Assembly: GCA_947179485.1 (NCBI GenBank)
Contig: OX359245.1
Location: 56,903,067-56,967,066 of the forward strand
Source: Allacma fusca
Lineage: Eukaryota > Arthropoda > Collembola > Symphypleona > Sminthuridae
DNA length: 64,000 nucleotides
Reading direction: 5' to 3'
The position numbers were made by a program, and so were the translations under genes. Each line of letters starts with the position of its first letter. Position 1 is the stretch's first letter. The notes under the pieces were generated by a model. The model had not been told where the DNA came from and made no database searches. It was given only the letters and a program-made list of their open reading frames with translations. Of this stretch, positions 48,078 to 57,738 are shown in pieces.

Positions 48078-48863
48078 TGTAACTATGTTACCATAGTTAC
48101 TTGAATCTTGTAATTATTGAATGTTTGTTTTAAAATCCACTTTGATGATAAGATTGAGAGTTGAGCAAATGATTTTGATTACCAATAGTGAGATAGTGAG
48201 AATGATGATTGAGCCAATGAATAAGGACCGTTTAGACTTTACCAATCAATTTAATGTCAAAAGAGTATAAATACCACTGTCATAGTAGAGCTAGGGTTAG
48301 TCTGCTCTTGACCTTTGAGTTACTTAAAGGGAAAGAAACTAAGACTACAAAAGGAAGTATATAGAGTTACTTTATATACTTCCTGTTCCAAAATCCTCCC
48401 AGGGGAAATCTTTGTTATTTTGTTATTCCAAGCGGGTATTAATTGGTGGGTGTAAGAGATAGGGAAAGCTCTGTATAGGTGTCTCATCATATTATAAAAC
48501 ATCAGTTATTGTTGTAAATAATATTATATTACTGATCAATGCATTTGTTTTGATATATGTTCTTATATATGTATGTATCCGTTCTAATACATGTAATTGT
48601 TCTAAAATATGTATGTATCTGTTCTAATACATGTAATTGTTCTAAAATATGTATGTATCTGTTCTAATACATGTAATTGTTCTAAAATATGTATGTATCT
48701 GTTCTAATACATGTAATTGTTCTTAAATATGTATATATTCATTATTGCTAATAATGACCTTATTATGTTCAATGTAAAAGAATAACGTTTGAGTAATAAA
48801 AGTTACTATAATATTATAAACCGTATCGTATAGAACCGAGCCCTAGACTTTCTGTACGTTACA
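48078..48863 (+). repeat. 3' LTR of the gypsy element
   Basis: This 786-bp LTR carries four copies of the 40-bp unit, against three in the 5' LTR. The 44-bp length difference equals one 40-bp unit plus the four bases missing from one 5' unit. Other differences are about five substitutions. It is preceded by the purine tract AGGAGGAGGTAAT. Confidence 0.93.
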
Positions 48864-49350
48864 GTACATATACAGACATGTGCACAAAATGTTGAATTAT
48901 TAAAACATGAACACAGAATATTTTCTATGGAAAATAATTGACCTTCTTTAGCATCAGCTCAGCCTGGTCGAGGTTATTATCACGAGCTATTTAGCAGATG
49001 TAAAATCCAATATGAAAATTGAACGTTTAAATCCTTCTGAATTTTTTAGAATAATTACATATTTAAATCCCATGAACATTAGCTAGATTATTTTCGAAAT
49101 TTCAGCACCTCGTATCCAGCGTAATAATTCCATATCGGAATTTAGGAACTCATTTAAACTCAAATACGTAACGCGCCTTCAAAACTGAAAATGATGAGGT
49201 ACAATTTGATAAAAATCCAACTGGCTAAAATAGATAACTATAAACCTAGTTTTAACCTTAATCCAAAGAAAATTTCCGAGCAGATCAAAAAACAAATCCC
49301 TAATTTACCTCTTGCAAAATTTCCAGCTCGTAAGAACTTGGGGCAGCCAT

Positions 49351-50267
49351 ATGTCGAAACTTCCGGAATCTTTTGTAAATAATTTTACAATCAGTGTCTC
49401 CGAGAAATACTAACGTTTCTGTCGTCCCTGAGTTTATTTAAGCCGAGCTGGAAGCTTTCAATCCCAAACTATCGTTGAAAAGGATAAAAAAAATTCGTAT
49501 GGATTCATATATTGAACGAATTTCTTAATCTTGTAATTTTACCATTTAAACAAAGCGCGATTTGGTGTGCTGGACTTCTAGCAATTATTATTGTTTTATT
49601 GCATGCCAGTAGTAATGTGATTTGCGTTTTGACCCTGAGGAAATCCTATGTAAAAAAAATGGAATGGGTGGGGGGTAGGACCCCACCCGCGTTATGATTC
49701 TAGGGGATTAATGCGCGAAAAAAGGGGATGAGGTTGGGTGTAGGATCCTGACCCCAGGTAATGTAATAATGTGAATAATAGTAATAAATATTATTAATAA
49801 TGTGAGCAATGGGTAATTATTATTGTTGAGATTTTTTCATTGAGAAAAATGGAATGAATGCGGAGTAAGTGCATGGGAAAAGTGGATGATTTTGGTGTCA
49901 TGTGTATGTATGTGGATGTATAGTGTGGGTATAATAATAATATGGGAAGGGATATGCTTGATACGCTGGTACATACGGAGCGTAATATTTTCCTGCATTC
50001 TCTCCACACACTCGAATTATTTAACACGGATTAGGAAAATTGGAAGCTAAACGTTTTAAATTATGAAATAAAAAAAGAACAGTATTTTCTTATGAAATAA
50101 CGACGCGAGTATTTTAAAAACTGATAAGCAGTTATTTATTTATTGCATTGATCAAAATATGCAATACAATATTTAATAAAATATAGTAGTAATTAATCAT
50201 CTAATCATGTTAGACATACTAATGTTATTTTTAGTTAATTAAACGTTATAATTGACCATATATTAAA
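49351..50267. other. 5' flank of gene F and left margin of the Polinton
   Basis: The first 130 bases are the gene F promoter region. At 49565-49615 (GTGCTGGACTTCTAGCAATTATTATTGTTTTATTGCATGCC) there is a match to 28838-28885 inside the decayed BED-finger element. At 49660-49760 there is a G-rich patch. I could not identify a Polinton terminal inverted repeat here. Confidence 0.4.
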
Positions 50268-53200
50268 TTATTTTAATAGTTCATCTAGTAAATAATGCCC
50301 AAATGGTAAGCTTGAGCTGCAATTATCGGGCCATGTGTATACTCTTTTGATATCTGTACCATGAAGGGCTAATTTATCCACAGATACAACACATAACTTA
50401 TGATTAATTGATTGGATTTGTTTTATGTTTACTCGTTCTACCTGGTCATATAGTAGAATTTGTTTATACAGCTCATGTTTTAAATTCTTGATAAATTTAG
50501 CAGGGATGCCTTTGTTTTTACTCTCTTGTCGGTCATCGGTGTAAAGTATCGAGTACTGTTTAGCTTTCAGACTAATAACTTGTGCAATCTGAAGTGTTTC
50601 GATTTTCCAAATACCGCTTTTGTTTGCATTGAGTGTTTTCAGATCGTGTATATCAGGAAATTCTTGAAAAATGGGATCATCTTCGGGAAGCTTACTAAAA
50701 TCAAAAAACTCTCAATGATTGACTAGATCGGAGTAAACTGTTTTGTTGTGATCTCTTATATGAACGATTGCAGAGTCGGTGTCTAAATAGCCCAGAGTTG
50801 CTCGATTTCCAAAAATCTTTTTAACTTGTTGATAGTATCCGTTATAGTAAATCAGTTTTGCATATTCTAATATAGTGAATCCAGCATATATTGGTTTGTT
50901 AAACAGTGTTTTCTTAGGTTTTAGTATAACAGCACTTAAATTCGGGTTTATGTATTTAAAATCTTTAAATCTAGAAGAGGCAATTAGACTTTCAGCTTTT
51001 ACTTTACTCGTGCATAATTCCACCTCTATGAAATCTCTGACATTGATGAGTGAGCGCCCGTAGCAAATATTTATAGCCAACTTATGAAATGTCTTTCCAA
51101 AGGCTGTTGTGGCTTGTCTACGCTTCTCCAAATTGTATGATAAGTATTTCTCAAGGTACGGTTCTTCATGAAACGATATTTCTTCATGTATTGCTTCAAG
51201 TGTCAAACCCATTTGCAGGTAATATTTCAAGAGTTTATAGTGAATCGGGTAGAATTGTTTCGGCTCACATGTAAGTAACAGACGTTTCTCACCCATGAAT
51301 CCTTTTATATCAGACCGATGTTTTGTTATTTGTTTTTTTGTGGATGAAGACAGCTCTTCTATACAAACCTTTCGTGAAATAGGAGCTAAAGGCAGGTCAG
51401 AAGTTTCGTCATGCAGGGATTTAGGATAACCAAGCGATACACGCAGAATATATCCAGTATTACAATGTTCTGTATCGATGTTCTTCCAATCTATTGCTTG
51501 AAGTTCAGACAGGGGAACGTGTTTGAAATGTGAATGGGGTAGCGACATTTGCATACAGTGTCCATACAAAGAATTGAAGTCTACATAGAGAATGTGTGAT
51601 TGTTCCTGGTTGGGATTATATGTTTTCATTCCTGGATTATTTGCCGATATAATTCTCTCACCCGCATAACAAGGACCTCCCCGTATTCCATCTTCAAGTA
51701 GGTTTACCATACGTATGTCTTGTAAATATTCAAGTTCGACTCTTGTAAATTTGAGGAAACAATGCCATGAATATGAAGCCAATGTGATGTAGTATGTTGG
51801 ATCAACACCATAAGAATCAATTCCTGTATTACGAAAGTGCTTCCATATCTCAGCTAATAAAAGCGAATCCAAAATGCAGTAGATCCTTGTAAATTGTTGG
51901 AAATCTGGTATTTGAAAATGGTTAATAACTTCCTGTACTCGTTCATATTGTTCGTTGGAAACTTGTGTTCCATCCAGATCATTTGCAAATGATTCCCTAT
52001 TGGGTACAGGGAACCCGGGTTGTAATACGTGAGATCCTTTTAGGCTTGATATGGGAAACAAATTTTTTGTAGAAGCATTTCGACATTTTCTACTGTTGGT
52101 AAAAACGTTTTATATTTAAACAGATATGGAAAGCTCTGTTTGATTAGTGAAAATTTGTAACTGTTATCTTTTTTAAGAACTGAGAAAAGTTCTGACAAAC
52201 TTGAATAATTCAAGAATTTATTGGAATCCAAAAACTGAATTGTCACATTCGTTGGCTTCCATGATGGTGGGTTAAGTGCAGAGTGGGCAGTATGGAAGAC
52301 ATTTCGTTCCCTATAGTCAGACTCATATGTTGTTAGCAACGGTGGTAGTTTGTATATGTTGGTTGTTACTTTTAACGAAATAAATTCTTCAGACGATCGT
52401 GCTACAATAGATACATTGCTTGTGGGTACAACCTTTGTGCTGATGGCTTCCATAAGTATATGAATATCAAATCGGGAAGAGTTGTGGCAAATCGCAGGAC
52501 CTTCAAATTTATATTTAATGTTCAAATTGCATGCCGAGCATGCGGAATCTATGTACTTGCCCGTATTATGATCGTGATGAAAGCATTTGGAACTGGATTT
52601 TTTATCACCACTAAATTGACGACCACACAGGAAGCAACGTGTAGCGTTTAAATGGTGTCGCAATTCGTCTGGAGTTGGTTGAATAAAATTATTTGTCCGT
52701 CTTATCTGAGAAAGAAGCATGTATGCCACATTAAAAATCCTTTCAAAGAAAGTTCGAACAACGTCAGGTCCATCGTAGTAAATTATGTCAACAATTTGAC
52801 TTTTATTTCCAAAATTATGCACTACAACTATTGAGAAACTTGCTGGTGAAAATTCATTCAGTACTTGTGTTCGTGATTTTTTATTCTGTTCACTGTTAGG
52901 CACTGCAACCTCATTTGTATACGTTTCAAAATCCCATAGAATTATGTACGGCATAGGTAACGTGGAACTATGATTCCTAAACTTTAGGGAGTATGCAGGA
53001 TTGGGAAACTCAACATCCTCATTGATGTTTGTAGGATGTGTTGATGACGTATGTTTCTCCAGGCGGGCAACACTGGGAAATCTTCGATAACGTTTAGCAC
53101 AAAAAAACAATCGATGTGACCGTTCGAGGCAAAGAAACTTATTAAGGTTTGTTATGAGCACAAAATGGCACTCATTATCGCTTTCGATATCACCATTTTG

Positions 53201-53992
53201 ACGATGAATTAAGAATATATTAACTCGTGTCTCCGCGACAAGGTCACTTTTTCGAACCAATACGATTTCATTATTCCTATGCGAAAATACAGTCACACCA
53301 ATGTTATTCAATTGTTCAAACTTAGGTAAATCCTGATAAATGTTCAAACCATTTTCATTGATACGATTGAAATTGAAATCGTTCATGTGTCTATCGTAAT
53401 ATTTTGGGCTTGTTATTGCCGAATGACTATGGTGAGTCTTTTTCACCGCTTTCCAGTATTTATTCGCAATAATACAGTATTGAAAACACTTGTTATTTTT
53501 ATTGCGAATATTAAGATATCCTTTTTTGCTTTTAAATGGTAATGGGAGATATCCTTTCACCTTCACGTCTGGAAACAGTTTTAAGCTCGCAATTTGAACT
53601 TCTAGACTTTCTATTTCACGCAGTCGCCAGTTTGATCCATGCTCGTTAAAGACATTTAGGCGATTTATAACCTGTGATGCACCACGGTAGATTAAATCCT
53701 CAATGCCATTACGGCTGAATAAATCCATGAACTGACTCATCATGTAAGACACATAAACTTTCTGATATTCGTCGTTCTCGAGAACCATGGGAACTCAAAA
53801 TCTCACTACTATGCTATTGTGTACATGTACACTTTGTTGTAGTAACTTTACCAGTGGTTGGTGTATTTCGGTGAAGAGTGATTCAACATCTTGCTCAACT
53901 TGCTCGGGTAAATACTGATACCAGACTACAACTCCCATATGGCTTCTCATGATTTCTTGGAATACACTTTGGTCGATTGTCGTTAAATCCAA
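50268..53992 (-). pseudogene. Polinton protein-primed DNA polymerase B, broken
   Basis: The family is clear from an HNH/zinc-like block (CFLCGRQFSG, HHDHNTGKYIDSACSACNLN), an exonuclease block (AICHNSSRFDIHIL) and the polymerase motifs: A (YVDFNSLYGHCM), B (KTFHKLAINICYGR) and C (GYLDTDS). The block VELEYLQDIRMVNLLEDGIRGG is typical of the elongated organellar/viral B family. Breaks are an in-frame TGA at 53795-53797, a frameshift near 52040-52061 and an in-frame TGA at 50712-50714, with the conserved C-terminus continuing to the stop at 50268. Upstream, in the same frame, lies a C2H2-finger pattern (C-x4-C-x12-H-x4-H, about 54070-54142), separated by a TAA at 54017-54019. It would replicate the element by protein priming; this copy cannot. 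Confidence 0.92.
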
Positions 53993-54016
53993 ATGCCCGC
54001 CTCGTTGATTTGGTCT

Positions 54017-54142
54017 TTAGCAACTATGTTGTGGCATAGAAGAACAGAATAGTGCACAGTGCTCGCAGAAGTGGGATATTTCAACATGAGCTGTATAATC
54101 ACGATCTAGGTGGCACGTAAAGTTGCATCGTGCCATCGGACA
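54017..54142 (-). pseudogene. C2H2 finger relic upstream of polymerase
   Basis: A minus-strand frame reads CPMARC, a spacer, then HVEISH, followed by another Cys pair (FCEHC). It is in frame with the polymerase and ends at TAA 54017-54019. It is probably the N-terminal zinc-finger region of the polymerase or a separate small finger protein. Confidence 0.5.
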
Positions 54143-54459
54143 CAAAAGTGTCTACGAAACGAAAAGATTATTCATTTCTGTTAATGGTTTAAAGTACTTC
54201 CGGATAAAGTCTTGTACATCCTAGTATCGGAACGAGAAAAGTAAAAACTTACTCTGTTGGAAGTCTTCTTTGGTGTAGGGTACAAAGTTTGTTCCTCGTA
54301 AAGTCGCGTGGACTGCGTAAGACGCAGAAACGTTTTTGTTACGCCTGTTGTAGGCACAGCCATCAAGAGAGGATTATTCAGGTTGAGATGCTAGTACAAA
54401 ACTGACGATATACTAAGTAGGATCTTGCATTTGAATCATAACTGCATCTCAGTGTGATT

Positions 54460-54957
54460 TTATTGGCTCCGTGGTAATCCACGTGCCTCCCTCGTTGTTG
54501 ATTTTATTGTCCAATAGAGGTGAATAATTATTTTAGAAAGTTTTATGGTAAACATTCCCAGGAGGAGTATAACCATCATGTAAAGTACTGCAAGATTATT
54601 CCGTAACAGATGTTTGAATGTTTTGCGATTTAATTTTATAAATAATTGCTCACTAATTAAAAATCTTACCAACAGGATGGTATTCCAAATGTTTTTGAGA
54701 ATTTTCCTGTTGTTGTATATGATGCGATTTCAGTTGTTGGATAGTCCAAAGAAATAAATTTCAGCAATGGTGAAGAAAACCTTGCAGAATTTGTTCTTGT
54801 TGTTGAATTTTCAGTTATTGGTGTTAATTCTTGTAATAAAATTTTTTTAATCCAAAACATTGTCGGTTTCTATGTGGTTAATATTATTTGGTGCAGTATA
54901 CCCATGTGCCAAAGCCAGTAGTATGAGAATGACACACGTAAAAATAAAGGTTTTCAT
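54460..54957 (-). pseudogene. Polinton signal-peptide/membrane protein, frameshifted
   Basis: The ATG at 54957 begins MKTFIFTCVILILLALAHG, a textbook signal peptide. It is followed by a Ser/Thr/Asn-rich stretch that continues in another frame (54860-54666: NSTTRTNSARFSS). The last part (54672-54460) holds a hydrophobic segment (LAVLYMMVILLLGMFTI) and a short basic tail. Together these look like a small type I membrane or secreted glycoprotein with two frameshifts (near 54850 and 54670). It lies between polymerase and the small conserved genes. No family is recognised; a surface or attachment role is only a guess. Confidence 0.5.
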
Positions 54958-55132
54958 TTTAGTATTAATTTTTGTGCGTCCGACGGCTTTTGCGTTTCTC
55001 TTTATACTGAATATGTTTTCCTTTTGTATTAGTTGATATATTCTTGTTTGTTCGCCGATGCAGTGGTGTAATCTTTTTCTTTGTTGTGTTACCAGGGATA
55101 TTCGGTTGATATTGTAACCAGTAGTCGCTGGT

Positions 55133-55675
55133 TTATTCATTTTTATCAGCATTATCCGATTTACCCAAATGTTTTAATTCTTTTCGCTTGTATAAAAAAG
55201 TGGGGATGTTACGTTCCTGAAGTATATCGTAAAACGTTTCGATACCCTTTGGCGGAGTAGTGTAAATGAGTTGATTTGATTGGGTTATAAAACTAATTAA
55301 ATCTAAAATATTTGATTTCGGAATTAGCAGGCTTTTGTATTTCACTTCAAATGTCGGTAGCCATTGGAAATCTGGTGATTGCATTAGGAAAGTCAAAACT
55401 TTATCAGCTTTTGATTGCTGATTTTTCCCCAAACAGGACACCAGAAAATGTTTCGATTGAAAGTGTTTTATCGGTTCACTCGTGTGTTCTTGTTGTGTGT
55501 TTGATTCAGATGAGAATGCATTTTGAAGAGACTGCAATGACCCGACATTGTTTGATGTATTACTATATGCTTGCTTGTTTTCATCATCTTGCTGCTGATG
55601 TTGTTTAAGATGTTGATCTAGGTTTATTAACCTCGTATACAAGGCAGGATCGATAAATTTCATCACTTTCGCCAT
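55133..55675 (-). CDS. conserved small Polinton protein (180 aa)
   Basis: An intact ATG frame of 180 codons. The C-terminal half has the layout KADKVLTFLMQS..FQWLP, then KSNILDLISFITQ and PPKGIETFYDILQERNIP. I associate this pattern with a recurrent uncharacterised protein of invertebrate Mavericks that ends in a ...PKG...F...L...N(V/I)P block. The N-terminal half is Gln/Asn-rich with a coiled-coil-like start. The function is unknown. Its start overlaps the end of the next gene by about 70 nt, and its end overlaps the next frame downstream. Confidence 0.65.
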   Translation of the reverse strand: MAKVMKFIDPALYTRLINLDQHLKQHQQQDDENKQAYSNTSNNVGSLQSLQNAFSSESNTQQEHTSEPIKHFQSKHFLVSCLGKNQQSKADKVLTFLMQSPDFQWLPTFEVKYKSLLIPKSNILDLISFITQSNQLIYTTPPKGIETFYDILQERNIPTFLYKRKELKHLGKSDNADKNE

Positions 55676-56009
55676 TCTTACATATCAACAAAATTATTTC
55701 GTTTCGAATTATCTCTTGAAATATTCTGGCAAGTAAACCCTGAACAATCTTGCTATATGTTTTCAGTAGCACTATTGGCTTGCCGTTATTGCAGCTTCGT
55801 AGTTTTTTGAATAATTTTCGTACTGAGTTGTTTTTGATTACTTCAGTTGTACTTGCCTCACCAATAAAAACTTCGATATTTAGCAAAACTTCACAAATGG
55901 AATAAAGCTTTTCCTCTGAACTAGTTTCAATAGTTTTCTCAAATGCAAAATTTGACTTTTTTGATAGTTTATGTAGAAATGCGATGTTCTTACAAAATAT
56001 TCTGCTCAT
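55605..56009 (-). CDS. conserved small Polinton protein (134 aa)
   Basis: An intact ATG frame. The pattern FLHKLSKKSNFAF, then SEEKLYSICEVLLNIE, then a basic stretch (RKLFKKLRS) and a hydrophobic helix resembles the short basic protein found next to the packaging ATPase in many invertebrate Mavericks. The function is unknown; a membrane-active or virion-associated role has been suggested for similar small proteins. It lies 9 nt after the ATPase stop. Confidence 0.6.
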   Translation of the reverse strand: MSRIFCKNIAFLHKLSKKSNFAFEKTIETSSEEKLYSICEVLLNIEVFIGEASTTEVIKNNSVRKLFKKLRSCNNGKPIVLLKTYSKIVQGLLARIFQEIIRNEIILLICKNGESDEIYRSCLVYEVNKPRSTS

Positions 56010-56018
56010 TTAAAATTT

Positions 56019-56665
56019 CTACTTAGGGACGCACACCTCACAACTTTCATTTGGGTATATATCAGAACGTACCCAGTACTTAGTATTGTCAAGTGGGTGG
56101 AAATTCAAAAACAAATATCCAAATTGTTTCTTGCTTACAGCTCGATTAAATGCTGATTCTAAGAATAAAATTTGATGAGGACAGCATTGACGGGCAAAAT
56201 TAACAATCATGTTTTTATCACGTTTTTGATTAAACAGTATGACGTAATGACTGTTGATGGATATGTTTCGAAATTGTTTCTCAAAAGCGTTCTGGCAGAT
56301 CAACACAATAGTCACACCAAGATGGTGACCACAACGCAAAAAGTATTTGTAACTAAGTCACGGATGGACTTGTTATTGGCAGTTTGATATTGAAAGTCGT
56401 CAATGACAACTATACAAGAACTGTTAACTAATTCGTCAATCTGTAAAATATCTACACTAAAAACTATATCGGGCTTTGTGTCTTTAACTGAATCGAAAAT
56501 AGGTTGATAATCGTTGTAAAAGTAAACGACGTGTTAAGGAGGTCGATTGAAAATCGTTTCCCGATTTCGTATCAAATCAAAAACGAACTGGGTCTTACCC
56601 ACATTCGAAGGGCCAACTACTAAAATGTTACTGGGATGAATCAAAGCAGTGTTTAGTAAGTCCAT
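56019..56665 (-). pseudogene. Polinton genome-packaging ATPase (FtsK/HerA type), broken
   Basis: The start ATG at 56665 leads quickly to a Walker A motif (GPSNVGKT) preceded by ILVV. A Walker B-like IVVIDDF follows at about 56405. After a frame change near 56340 come the conserved IVLICQN, NSHYVILFNQKRDK and FGYLFLNFHP blocks. Breaks are an in-frame TAA at 56534-56536 and a frameshift near 56340. The intact enzyme would pump DNA into capsids. Confidence 0.88.
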
Positions 56666-56716
56666 GCTCTAATGATGACTAAAACTCAAATGGAACCGGG
56701 ATATTTATTGAAAAAA

Positions 56717-57301
56717 CTAATGACATATTTTTGCATCCAGTTTGTGAAGCAGTGTGAAATGTTGACTGTTTTTAGTTTTGTCATGGCGAACTTTAAATCC
56801 TTCATCGCCAACAACAAATGAATCATTTGCTGCATTTGGATGATAAAATTCGTTGAGTTCACTTTGTTTTTCAAGCGGTGATGTACATAGAAGACGTTTT
56901 ATAATTGCCTGGTAAGGATATAGGTTTTGTGTTGACGATAAGAGCTGACCATTTATGTGTACTTCCATGGAAGTAAAAATGGCATGGAAGAACAAGGAAT
57001 CTGGAGCAACCACATCCACCGGTTCCAAAGACTTTCTATCTTGTAGCGTCAGCTTACATTTCAGAGACAAAAATGAATCGAATGGATCCAGATAACCGAT
57101 AGAGTCGCCAATAATGTTAAACGAGATTGGGTTAAAACTTTCTTTCACCGATACTACAGGGAAAAACTGCGCATAATCCCCACTTGAAACAGTGGACACT
57201 TCAGTTGATGGTAGACTTGAAAGCGCTAGTTCAGAACGAATAGTCTGTTCTGATCCTTCAAAAATGCTGGAGGTTTCTTCGTAAATGCTTGTGGTATCCA
57301 T
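56717..57301 (-). pseudogene. Polinton major capsid protein, C-terminally truncated
   Basis: An ATG frame of 194 codons matches the N-terminal third to half of a double jelly-roll capsid protein: an acidic start, FNIIGDSIGYLDPFDSFLSLKCKLT, FFHAIFTSMEVHINGQLL and YPYQAIIKRLL. The usual protein is several hundred residues. Here it stops only 51 nt before the ATPase ATG, so the second jelly roll has been deleted. The start overlaps the preceding stop as TAATG. Confidence 0.8.
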
Positions 57302-57738
57302 TATTGCGTAGTTGATTTTTTAGAATTTCTATTGCGTTTTTTCGGGCAGCGACAGATTTTCTTCTTACACTTCAATGTTTTTGGTTTGACAACTTTCTTC
57401 CTACTACCTCCAGATTTTTTTCTGCTCTTCCTTTTCTTTATTCATTTATACGGTTTTGGTTTCAAGCACGATCTGGTTACTCCGCCTACTTTTCGGCGTC
57501 GTCGTCGACGGCGCCTAATCATGGTTTTACCAAATCCAGTTTGCTCTAATGAAATAGAATTCCGACGATTTCGTTTCGAACTAACTTTATTGACTTGGGT
57601 GGCAGATTTAATTGGAATTAAGTATATGGAGGCATGAGGATCCAAACCTCCACTTGGTCCTCCTCCACCTTGTTGTATTTCTTCGTTCTGCACCTTTCTT
57701 AACGAACAGGAATTTTCGTTACAGAAAACTTCACGCAT
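57301..57738 (-). pseudogene. Polinton very basic (core/minor capsid-like) protein, frameshifted
   Basis: The ATG at 57738 directly follows the stop of the upstream gene (TAAATG). The N-terminal part is acidic/glycine-rich (IQQGGGGPSGGLDP, then SIYLIPI), followed by an arginine run (IRRRRRRRRK). The frame closes at 57442, and the neighbouring frame continues as a Lys/Arg-rich tail to 57301, overlapping the capsid start. One frameshift near 57440 explains this. The basic tail suggests DNA binding inside a virion, like adenoviral core proteins; this is an inference from composition. Confidence 0.65.

Larger units (their letters stand above)
40825..48863 (+). mobile_element. Ty3/gypsy LTR retrotransposon, full length, defective
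   Basis: Two LTRs (742 and 786 bp, TGTAAC...GTTACA) enclose gag, a protease-RT-RNase H-integrase pol and an additional ORF. The 4-bp duplication GTAC flanks it (40821-40824 and 48864-48867). The domain order, with integrase after RNase H, is that of Ty3/gypsy. Besides repeat number the LTRs differ at only about five positions, implying a recent insertion. Yet gag has a frameshift, pol two in-frame stops and the protease a changed active site. The copy may therefore have been moved in trans or already defective. A canonical TGG primer-binding site does not directly follow the 5' LTR; instead the sequence is AATAGCTCGGCCGGGATCG. Confidence 0.95.
39509..49350 (-). pseudogene. SEC14-like gene F, interrupted by a gypsy element and frameshifted
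   Basis: Exons on the minus strand are 49309-49350, 49109-49184, 48943-48986, 40662-40779, 39953-40159, 39786-39866 and 39509-39689. The first six match the paralogs exactly in length and read cleanly (MAAPSSYELEILQE; SEGVPVTQYSVISDLEGLSIGQGTL). The last exon is 181 nt where the frame requires 182: one base is missing just after the EKTT codons, giving an early stop at 39553-39555 and replacing the conserved YGGS end. An 8-kb Ty3/gypsy element (40825-48863) lies in intron 3, between exons 3 and 4, but does not touch a splice site. It is probably a pseudogene; a functional product with an altered C-terminus cannot be excluded. Confidence 0.85.

Noticed and set aside
49660-49760. G-rich patch read as a telomeric or Polinton terminal repeat
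   Set aside because: It has no regular unit, and no inverted partner was found.
55312-55608. 98-codon plus-strand frame in the Polinton
   Set aside because: It lies antisense to the conserved 180-aa protein and has no support of its own.
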